A DNA stretch of 64,000 bases, from contig JAVTVJ010000814.1 in the NCBI GenBank assembly GCA_034509425.1, positions 434,001-498,000 of the forward strand, read 5' to 3'. This DNA is from Eopsaltria australis. Lineage: Eukaryota > Chordata > Aves > Passeriformes > Petroicidae. Positions 55,641-64,000 of this stretch are shown piece by piece (position 1 is the stretch's first letter; the number at the start of each line of letters is the position of its first letter). The notes beneath the pieces are model-generated. The model searched no databases, had not been told where the DNA came from, and saw only the letters and a program-made list of their open reading frames with translations. A program made the translations under genes and the position numbers.

Positions 55641-56097
55641 TTTTGTGCCCTTGCTCATTACAGCCTAATTATGGCACAGCCCAGACAGAAGTACCAGAAG
55701 CCCAAAGTACCCATTTCATTATCTTTATGCAGGCAAATGTTTTTCTCTGCCAACACCCCCCCCGCTGCACTGGCCCTTGCAGCAGCTCCACAAATCAGGC
55801 ATTATCATCATTGGGATAAATGATATAAGGAAGAATAGGGATACAACAGTCTGTGGCAAAGTTTCCATCAGGCTCTGCCTCCCAAATTGGCTCAGAGAAA
55901 TTAGCAGGAAGGAAGGAAGGATCAGACAAAATGATAAACCCGCTTACCTGCTCATTAATTTAATCTCTTCTTTTTTTCTCCCCTCTTTCAGCCTCGTGGT
56001 TTCTGTAACTGTAGTGAACAGCAAAGTCCTAGATGAAAGGGAGACGACGTCTGGAAGCACAAAGATTAAAGGAGAGTTTTTAGGATTAGCCTTTGAT

Positions 56098-56099
<2 letters not shown>
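55641..56099. other. AT-rich stretch with opposing splice-like signals
   Basis: A strong acceptor-like tract (TTTTTTTCTCCCCTCTTTCAG) ends at 55991 on the plus strand. A perfect donor-like CAG/GTAAGC is formed on the minus strand at about 55945-55954 (seen as GCTTACCTG). Neither is paired into a coding exon. They could mark a non-coding RNA or be fortuitous. Confidence 0.3.

Positions 56100-56131
<32 letters not shown>
56100..56131. repeat. T32 homopolymer
   Basis: Thirty-two consecutive T. Read on the minus strand it would be an A tail, but no polyadenylation signal or recognisable retrocopy adjoins it on the right, so it is taken as a simple homopolymer. Confidence 0.95.
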
Positions 56132-56132
<1 letters not shown>

Positions 56133-58127
56133 TCTTTGGGTTGTGGTGATTATTGCTGCTCCTCTCCCAGCAATCCTTCTGGTGCATCTGAGGGAGCGCA
56201 CAGGCTCTCCAGCAAGTTCTGGGTGTTTTTCTGAGGACACAGCAGCAAATGTGCATCAGTCCTTGCTCCCTCTCCCCCTGTCACAGCTGGGAGTGTCCCC
56301 TTGGGCAGGTGATCCAGTGGCTGGGAGTTTGCAGGGATAGCAAAGCCATTCCTAAATCACTTGGGCTCGGATTTATGAAGCAGGACCTGGCTGGGGATGG
56401 CAGGAGCCCTGGGGCAGGAGGGCTCCTTCCTTTAGCACTGGAATGTTCTTCATTTGGAACAGCTTTTTCCTGTTGAATTGGGCTCTTAGGTCCTGTCTGG
56501 AAACCAGGCTGAGCCCCAAAAGGAGGGCTGGGGTTCTGGAGATGCAGAACCAATCCTGACTGAGGTGCCAGTGGCAGTGGATGCTGTGCCCCAGCAGGGC
56601 ATGGGTAGGGTGAACAGGAGACTCCCACCCACCTGCACAGACCCACGTTGGGCAGGCACAGCCAAGCATCACCAGCTGATGAGCTTTTGTTTAGCCAACA
56701 CCCTTGGAGTGTTTCCAAAGCCAGCACCAGAACAAACGAATAAAGCAGCAAACCCTGATGAATTTCCTTCCTCAAGAAACAAAGGAAAAGAACTGGAGGA
56801 GCCTGTAGCAGCACCTGCCCAGCTCAGCTCAGCTCGGTTCAGCTTGGCTCAGCTCAGCTCAACTCCCGTGTCCTCGTTGTTCTCCTGCTCCCTGGTGCAG
56901 CGGAGCCACGGCACTGGATCGATGGAGCATCGAGACGCAGGGGAGGCTGTGCTGGGCTCAGAATGTGATTTATGATCTCACAGCCAGGCTCAAGTGCTGC
57001 GGTTGGGCTCTGGCTGTGCTAGCGCTCGCTGAGCAGCCTCCAATTAGGTGACCCCCCAGGTCTCCCTATTGATTTTGGGGGGAAGGTGTACTTTTCTCAT
57101 TAAGCCTTTGGCAGCAGCGCCAGCGGGGCTGGGGCGGGAGGCCCAGGCATGGGAGCAGCTCTGGGGGGCAGCTCAGGGGTCTCTGGTGGCCTGGCAGGGC
57201 AGGGGGTGCACACAGGATGCTCACCAGGCATCCTCCCCCCTCTCCCAGGGCTGGGGCAGGTGGGCACCGATGGGTTCCAGTTCCCCCTCGCCACCTCCAC
57301 TGCTGCGCGAGATGTCCCCAGAGCCAGGCCAGGCTGTGGTGTCACCTCTGCTTCCACAACAAGTCCCCCACTTTGAGCCTGGGAGTAAGAAGTTCATTTC
57401 TCAAGCAATGCTGCCTCCCCCTCACTCATTAAACAAAGGAGGGGGAAGAGCCTGAGAAGACAGAGTTCCTAAATTAAGCAGCACAGTTTCCTAACGAATG
57501 CCCTTTATGTTTTACATAATAATATAAAGCTTTTTTTCAGAGACAAGAGCCTCCTACATCAAAGATCCCTCTCTCCCACTCTGAACTTTTGAGCCCTTCT
57601 CCTTGGAATTAATGTGGAAAGACCTAAATAGAGTTTGAGAGCAGCTCAAGAGCACATCTGGAGCAAGGAGCAGGGCTGGCCTTGCTCAGCAGGCACCTTC
57701 CTTTGGCTGTGTGTGCTCACAGGGAGAGTTGGGATTTCTGGAGCTGCCAGGATGACCAGGCATGGGAGTTGTGTGTCCCTCTGAGCTGGCATCACCCCCT
57801 TAGTGGGGCGGTTCAGGGGAGGAGGTTTCATCTATTCTGCAGTCTCCAAGCCTGTGCCTGGATGCTCTGCACCACGGGCTGTGCAAACACAGCGGGACAG
57901 GCTCCAGTGCCCGTATTTACCCTGCTCCCAGGCCAGCCTGGAACGCTCTGGGAGCTTAATGCAGGATAATGCCAGAGGGCAGATGATCAAGGGCATCCAC
58001 AGCAGCCCGGGCAGCCCTTCCTTGGCTGGCGTGGGTACAAAGCTTTCCAGTGAAGTTTGACATTTCCCTTCGGAGGAGCACGTGCAGGGCTCAGGAGGGC
58101 TGGGACAGCGCCAGCAACAGCTCAGGA
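56132..58127. other. Non-coding stretch, GC-rich
   Basis: Contains the AGCTC pentamer block at 56821-56865 and an AT-rich piece at 57450-57640. The last few hundred bases before 58128 may be a decayed internal part of the CR1 copy but cannot be called. No gene. Confidence 0.5.
56821..56865. repeat. (AGCTC)9 imperfect pentamer repeat
   Basis: Nine pentamers, five exactly AGCTC (units 1-3, 7 and 8) and four with one to two changes (GGTTC, AGCTT, GGCTC, AACTC). The substitutions indicate age. Confidence 0.9.
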
Positions 58128-58222
58128 GCGAGATCCCCACGGTTTGGTGGAGATGGTGGTGCTCAGTCAGAGCTTGGATTCGATGACCTTTTCCAACCTT
58201 CATGATTCTGTGGCTCTGTGAT
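58128..58222 (+). mobile_element. CR1 LINE 3'-end fragment
   Basis: Follows the CR1 3' terminus. It has a GGTTTGGTGGAGATGG-type segment, then GCTTGGATTCGATGACC, TTTTCCAACCTTCATGATTC, and ends in two imperfect copies of the family's terminal octamer (ATTCTGTG-like, 58205-58220). A ten-base deletion relative to the family removes part of the segment before TTTTCCAACC. The 5' border is uncertain. Non-coding 3' region only. Confidence 0.85.
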
Positions 58223-60050
58223 CTCTCCAGCCAAGATGGAAACTCCCAACCCTTCCCCTTCTTCCTTCTCATCCTTTGGGAGAGCCTGGCCAGCCCCAGC
58301 TCCTGGGACCCGTGGCTGTGCTGAGCTCCTGAGCCCGCTCTGCCCCATGCCGGGATCTCTGCGCCTCGTTCCGGCCGGATGAGCTCCGCCACCGCTGCTC
58401 TCGGCTTTCTGCAAAATGCAAATTGCTGCGCTTGACCTCCCCGGGATAACGAGGGGAAACCTCCCCTAATTAGCAGCGCAGTCTGTGAGAGGGAAACCAA
58501 ATGTTGACTGTAGAGCGGCTGCACTTACTGTAAGTTCCAACATATGCTGTGGAAAAACGCCGCCCAAATAAGGCTTGGGAAGCACGGGGTGTTTAAATAA
58601 TAATGAACACTCACTGCTGTTTATTGCAGAACACAACGTAATCACGGCAAAGCTGCGGTGCTGCGTCCTCCTCCCTGCCAGGAGGCCGTGAAGGGCCGGC
58701 AGCGGAGGCACGGGAATCCCCGGGACACAGAGAGGCTGCAGCAGGAATTCCAGGGCTGTGCGCAGGATTTACAGGCATTAGCGACAAGACCCGTGGTGTC
58801 CTTTGAGGGGACCCTGCGGGACGGCTGCAGCAAGGACTTGCAGCTGCTGAGGTGTTCTCCGGCACTTAGAGGTTTCTGCTGGTCACTTGCAGTAGTCCAA
58901 AGCATATAAAATATTTATTTCCCCCTAATTAGGTGTAATTACCACTTAACCTGGAGGAGGGATGTACCCAGCGTGCCCGGCAGCTCGATACACTCGCAGC
59001 TGAACAGCCTCCACCGCAGATAATTAAAAGAGAAGGGCTCCTGCCTGGCTGGCCTCGGCAGCCGAGTGTTTGTTTTAGTGAGGAGAACCCCGTGTGCCTG
59101 AGCTCATCCCAGGGCTGCCGGCTCCTCTCAACGGCGCCCGAAAGCCAAGCCGGCCTCATCTCACCTGCAATTTCCATGTGATTATTCCTTCCTCTTCTCG
59201 GTAATGCAGCTCTGGCTCAGGCTGTCCTTCCCTTGCCTGTTCCCTGCCTCCAAGGAGACCTCCCCACCCGGCTCCATCCCGTGGGATTGGGCTCATGCTG
59301 CTCCTCACTCACTCCTGGCCCCATCCCTCTGCTGCTCCTTGGAGAGCTGGGAGGATGAGAACAAATTGTTTATAAGATGCCAAATTAACATTTCTTCAAT
59401 CAGAATCATGTCAGGAAAAAGAAACAGGCTCATTCACGTGGCCACTGCTTCCCTGCTGTCGCTGTGTCCTGCACAGACCTACCAGGGATCACTTCTGTCC
59501 ACCTGACCCCTGCCCGAGCCCCGGCTCTAAAGGACAGCAGGATCACCCACACTGCTCCCTCTTCCATCCCCCTCCTCAATGACAACAGCCACAGCCACCT
59601 GAGTTTCAAGGACTTCAGCGTGTCTGGGCAGAGCTGGGCAAAAACCACTCATTTAGAGCACGCGTGTGCGCAGCTCTCGGGAAATGCTGCTCCTCCCTGC
59701 GGCAGCGGGGTCAGGGCAGCCTGCGGGGAGCCGGGCTCAGCCCGCTCCTGGGCACACGGGAGCGGCTGTGCCACCGCATTCCAGCCCTGTGCCACGCCAG
59801 ATGCCAGCGTCCTCCCGTGGGATGTCACACCGGGCAGAGGATGCAGCATCACGTCCGCGCTGAACCCTCGCTCCGGGACACCCGGGCAGCCCCGGCGCCG
59901 CCAGGGCAGCCCTGCAGGACAAACCCGAGCACCAGCTCATTCCAGGACCAGCTGCTGCCGACAGACAAAGGGTTTTCAACCTTGCCGGACCCAATAAACA
60001 GCTGTTCTTCTCCGCTCCCAGCCATCAATCACAGCTGACAGCCTTCCCCC
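58223..60050. other. Non-coding stretch with an AT-rich island and CpG patch
   Basis: AT-rich pieces at about 58560-58640 (TTTAAATAATAATGAAC) and 58890-59030. CpG-richer at 59655-59905. Overlapping frames across the latter are not called. No mobile element recognised past the CR1 tail. Confidence 0.5.
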
Positions 60051-61189
60051 CATGGTCAGGAGTGTGCTTTTCACCTTAATTTCTTAGAAGGGCTTTTTCA
60101 CCAGTTGGAAACTCATAAATACCACTTTGCAAGCCCAGGTAGGGCTAATGATGGATGGCTGCTTCACAGATATGCCAGAGGCTGTGACCTAATTGTCACC
60201 GAAATACTTCCTGATTAACTAATAGATAAAACCCAATTAAAACTTCTGCTCTTCCCAAAGTCCCTGGCACCTACTATTTCTCCCCTTCTCAAACTCTGTC
60301 TTAAATTAGATCCAGTCTGGCTGGACTGCTCTGAACAGACGAGGATGCTCTGTCCACCACTTTTCCTTCAGCCATGGGGGCTTTTATGGGAGTCCCGAAA
60401 GAGGGATTTGCAGCCAGTCACGGGTGCAAAATCCCTCGGGAGAGATCCTTGACGCTAGAGGAGAGTGACAGCAGGAAGGGCACACTTTATTCCCCATATT
60501 TTTCCATTTCCTTCCTCCTCTGAATAGAACTGCTGCATAGAAAAGCTGCTTTAGCACATTTGCTTTGATGTGCAACAAGTTAATTACTGTAATAGGTTCA
60601 TCCTTCTCCCCCAGTATTGAACTGTGTAGAACATCCATATAAATTGTCATGGAGTTCCTCATTTTGACTCCATTTATTCTTTAAGCAGCCCTAGCAAGAG
60701 TGTGCCTGCAGAAGGATTTGTTCCAAATCCCATGTACCAGGTGTATCCACTATTATTTGCTCTCCTGATACTCATCTCAATCCACCTTTGGACGGAGGGG
60801 GCTCGTGGATGCCTCATCCTGCAGCTGCTGGGCTAGGGAGCAATTCCAGGGAGCACGGGGCTCCCAAGCCCACCTGGCTCCTGGCCTGGGACCTCTTCCA
60901 GCTGCAAAGGAAACCCAAATCCTCATCTCGTGTTTTCAGCATCAACCCCTCCGCCCAGGGGGTGGATCCTTGGTCCAGTTCAGCAGCTGGAGCAGAGCTG
61001 CATCCCCATGTCCAGGCAGCTCCCGGCTCACCCAGCACTGCCCCACAGCTGCCCTGGCACCCTCCGGCCCCAGCCTGAGACTGCCACCCCTCCCGAGGCA
61101 GAGCAAGGAGCCGCTCCAGCACTGCTGAGGCCAGGACACTAAACTGTCACATCTTCTCCAATTTCCTGCTCTTGATCCAGCTCCACAGG
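60051..61189. other. Non-coding stretch with AT-rich pieces
   Basis: AT-rich at 60070-60330 (GATTAACTAATAGATAAAAC, CAATTAAAAC) and 60470-60690 (AAGTTAATTACTGTAATAGG). The first and last parts are mixed filler. No gene. Confidence 0.5.
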
Positions 61190-61530
61190 CAGGATCAGCT
61201 TGACCGGGCTCGTCGCAGCGGTGTAACCTCGGCAGCGCCGCTCCGGCGGCGGCACCGCAGGGGGAAATTGGGAGGAAAATGCCGGTGCAAGGAAGCTCTG
61301 CAGCTGCCGGGCAGCGGCTGCACATCAGCTCCGTGCGAGCGGGCTCAGCAGCCCTGCTGACCTTCCCGGCAGCGCCGCAGGAGCCCGGGGGTCAAGCCGT
61401 GCCCTTGCGCCGCTCCCGGTGCCAAATGAGCCGCGGGCTCCCGGCAGGTCCCTCCCCGTGGGCTCCGGCTGCCAGGCACCGGCTCCCCCGGCAGCCCCGC
61501 TCGGCCCCAGCCCGGCTCGGCGGCGCGGCC
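61190..61530. promoter_or_regulatory. CpG-island-like segment
   Basis: More than 40 CpG by eye in about 340 bases, densest at 61195-61260 and 61365-61530, with CpG-poor sequence on both sides. A CpG island can be a promoter of an unannotated transcript or an orphan island; no exon could be assigned. AT-rich sequence with ATGACTTTATAG follows at about 61591. Confidence 0.4.
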
Positions 61531-62729
61531 AGCCAGGCTGTTTGCTGCTTTACACAGGCTATCATGTGCTGTGCCACAGCGGGGGACCGAAAATGACTTT
61601 ATAGTTATTGTTCCTCAAATTGGACACCCCCTTGGAGCTTAGATAATATGAGATGAAACAGCCTGCGGGAGGCTGCAGTCAAGTGGAACAGTGATGGAGG
61701 ATTTTTTTTCCCCTGCCCAAGAAGAAACATTCCACCTATTTACTTCTCCCGCGTCCCTCCTCCTCCTCCTCCCTGCCAGCCTGTTGAGCACAGCCACACC
61801 TGGCAGTGTCAGGAAGCCGGGATAATGTTCCCCGGGATGCCCACATCTTCCAGGGAGGGAGATCCCACATGCTGGGCTCGGGGAATGGCAGAAGGGATGC
61901 AGAGGGACGCGAGGGCGAGCGGGGCTGAGCAGCTCCTCACTCCATTTGCCGGGGAAGGAAACGCTATTACCGGCACAGCAGAGCCATCAGCTCGTGTCAT
62001 TTGGCCGCACCGAGCCGGGGCAGCCATGCGAGGGGTGCAGCAGGGAGGTGCTGGAGGGAGCGGGGAGGAGGCTGCGAGGTGAGAGTGCAGGGAAGAGGCA
62101 GAAATAATGAGGGATTCGGGCAAGGAGGATGTCAGGGCTTGCAGCCGTGCGCAGGGAAGGCAGCTTGTTATGGAGAAAGGGGGAGCAGAGGCCTGGGAAA
62201 GAAAGGAAAGAGCATCCAAGAGCAGAGGAGTTCACAGAAGGCTGCGTGCCTCTGGCAGAGAGGCACAGGAGAGGGACAGGCCTGGGTGGAGATGCTCAGC
62301 CTGGAAAACAGAGCTGGGGACATGCAGGAGGGGACAGCAGCGTCACGGGAAGCACTGGGAGTCTGTAAGGACCCCACGCCTCCAGGCACATGCCCTGAAA
62401 TCACAAAGTGGAAGAAAGACATAAAAATATGATTCCAAGAGAGGCATTTCACAGGTTTCCCGGGAGGCTGGGCACTGGGGGGTGATGCTCCTGCCTGGCA
62501 GAGAGCAGTTCTGGGAGGCCCACAGGAGCACAGACATCCCAGCACATCCATCACCCCCTTTCTTGCAGGGCACGTGGAATTTTTTGTGTTTTACAGGCAC
62601 GTTGGAGGTCAGGAAGAGCCACCAGCTGCTCCTGACTGCTCTCTGTGCTCCTGCAGCCCTGCGAGGGGAGCGGGTGGTGATGGAGGCAGCAGAGGGAGAG
62701 CTCCAGCTCTGTTTGCCTTTTCCACAGCA
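61531..62729. other. Non-coding stretch, no gene seen
   Basis: A purine-rich segment covers about 62040-62340 and opens several frames on both strands. A TCC triplet run is at 61757-61775. No mobile element or supported exon. Confidence 0.5.
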
Positions 62730-63175
62730 GATCTGATGATTTAAATTAGGTCTCGATTCTTGTTTAAATTATAGTTTACTGTTCTGCGCCCCGCTCAGAA
62801 GTGAATTACCTTAAGCAGCAGTATTAATAACACGGTTATAATTAAGCTTCATTACTGTAGGCAGTTTGCTGAAACAAATTGCTGCTTCATTATTATTATG
62901 GCACCTTTGGTAAAAAGACATTTCCCCAGAATGCGACCTTGATGCTTTATATAGCAAAAGCCAGGAGATGATAGAGATGTAAGGATGAATTAGCATCTTT
63001 TACTTTCTAGATCAAGCTCATTAAAAAGAAAGCAACTCAAGTCAAAACCAAGCAGCCTTGATGGAAATTTTAATCGGAGTGAAATGGGTAATGAATAGGT
63101 TTGAACTTTCCCTGACATTTTTATGGCCGTGCTTTATTTGTATTATGCTTCTGCTCAAACATAAATAAATAAAGC
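62730..63175. promoter_or_regulatory. Long AT-rich island, best candidate conserved non-coding element
   Basis: About 445 bases, the longest uniformly AT-rich and non-repetitive block in the window. It contains GATTTAAATTAGG, TGTTTAAATTATAG, GGTTATAATTAAGC and TTCATTATTATTATGG. Further right are GCTTTATATAGC, a GAATTAGCATC segment, TTTTAATCGG and ATAAATAAATAAAG. It combines homeodomain, MEF2-like and forkhead-like cores and has sharp borders against GC-rich flanks. The pattern is typical of deeply conserved vertebrate enhancers; conservation is inferred, not shown. Confidence 0.45.
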
Positions 63176-63807
63176 AGGGGCAGGGTCGAGGGTGGACAGG
63201 GGAGTGACTGCAGAGCCTGCACTGAGCTGCTCCTGATGCCACCAGCGCCGTGTCCCTGCTGGAGCAATGCTGCTGGGAGGTGCAGGTTGTGAATCCACTT
63301 CCCCATTCCTGCTGACCAAGGGCCAAAAAACACAAGTGACTCGAGAACAAACAGCTCCTGGGCAGGGGAGGGCTGGCTCTGCCGTGGGTGCAGAGCTCTT
63401 GTCACCCTGCAGCACCCAGGAGCCCCCGGCAAACGCAGGGACCCCCGGGAGAGCTGCTGCAGGAACCTCCCCCATGCCTGCTGCTACCTCAGCTCACAGA
63501 GACATTAATTCCTGCACTGTAAGCGCTCAGCAGCTGAAACAGGACATTACCAAGGGGTGCAAATAGATATTTAGAGCCTAGAAAAGTAAAGGCAAAGCAG
63601 TTTCGAAGGAGATGAGATTAGGAGAGCATAGAGAGGAAACACCAGCATCAGTACAGAGGGGGGACTGGAGGAGGGGGCACCCCCCAAGCAGAAACATTCC
63701 TGAAGCACATCCAGAGCTGGGGGTGTTTCTCAGCTCAGCCAAATGAAGAGACAAAACAAGTTGGGCTAAAAAACGGAACTTTTCTGATTGTTCCTGCATC
63801 AAAAAGA
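63176..63807. other. Non-coding stretch, no gene seen
   Basis: GC-rich filler to about 63500, then mixed. The last 100 bases before 63808 may be a decayed 5' part of the CR1 copy that follows. No gene. Confidence 0.5.
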
Positions 63808-63955
63808 GATCCTGAGGCCCAACAATCCTGGCCTTCCAGCACCTGAAGGGAGACTGCAAGAAAGTGGGAGAGAGACACTTTACATGGGCCTGGAGAGCCA
63901 GGACAAGAGGGAATGACTTCAAGCTGAAAGAGAAGGGGCCCATTCTTTGCCTGAC
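63808..63955 (+). mobile_element. CR1 LINE fragment (end of ORF2 region), sense on plus strand
   Basis: Follows CR1 through a GGCCTTCCAGCACCTGAAGG segment, GACTGCAAGAAAG, GGGCCTGGAGAGCCAGGAC and GGAATGACTTCAAGCTGAAA. A deletion then joins to a short CATTCTTTGCC piece equivalent to a site about 30 bases on in intact copies. The plus-strand frame is interrupted. The element may continue past the window edge, though the family's 3' tail is not seen here. Confidence 0.8.
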
Positions 63956-64000
63956 GCCCCCTGCACCCCGAGGTGATGCCCATGAAGTGCTGACTCTGCC

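Noticed and set aside
56100..56131. A tail of a processed retrocopy on the minus strand
   Set aside because: The sequence to the right has no polyadenylation signal in the expected position and no recognisable reverse-oriented gene.

Overview
The window looks like a stretch of bird nuclear genome, probably from a songbird. It carries several chicken-repeat-1 (CR1) LINE remnants with the family's recognisable 3' tail, plus one degraded LTR whose U3/R layout resembles LTRs I know from passerine endogenous retroviruses. The rest is compact vertebrate DNA: moderately GC-rich, with short introns-or-desert-like AT-rich islands, CpG clusters, microsatellites and a minisatellite. Nothing prokaryotic is present: no operons, ribosome-binding-site logic, tRNA, rRNA or CRISPR array. 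The species and host locus cannot be told from the sequence alone.

No protein-coding gene could be supported. All long open frames are low-complexity, overlap open frames on several other frames of the same GC-rich DNA, or run through tandem repeats. No recognisable protein domain was found outside a CR1 reverse-transcriptase remnant. The window is best read as intergenic DNA or the inside of a very large intron.

Layout. 1-9.6 kb: GC-rich filler with AT-rich islands, an ancient CR1 tail (about 2.53-2.60 kb), a degraded LTR (about 3.68-4.40 kb) and a perfect (CATTCC)13 hexamer array (7.73-7.80 kb). 9.6-25 kb: a CR1 body fragment (about 9.69-9.91 kb), then a series of AT-rich islands with clustered homeodomain, octamer, forkhead, TCF/LEF and NF-E2-like motifs. 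25-33 kb: an antisense CR1 reverse-transcriptase remnant, a five-copy TTAGGC block, island clusters and CpG-rich patches. 33-48 kb: mixed filler, a 9-bp tandem repeat, a roughly 29-copy 23/24-bp minisatellite (42.98-43.66 kb) and a 211-bp uninterrupted polypurine tract (44.75-44.96 kb). 48-64 kb: two CpG-island-like segments (48.5-48.9 and 61.2-61.5 kb), a T32 run, a CR1 3' tail (58.1-58.2 kb), a long AT-rich island (62.73-63.18 kb) and another CR1 body fragment at the right edge.

How it may work (inference). The many AT-rich islands, each a few hundred bases long and spaced by GC-rich filler with no exons, resemble the distal regulatory landscape of a developmental transcription-factor gene. 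Conservation cannot be measured here, so every regulatory call is marked low to moderate. One 99-nt stretch at 28217-28315 has splice-like borders and reads unusually like protein; it is the only internal-exon candidate worth a direct search. Two further splice-motif sites are listed as weak leads.
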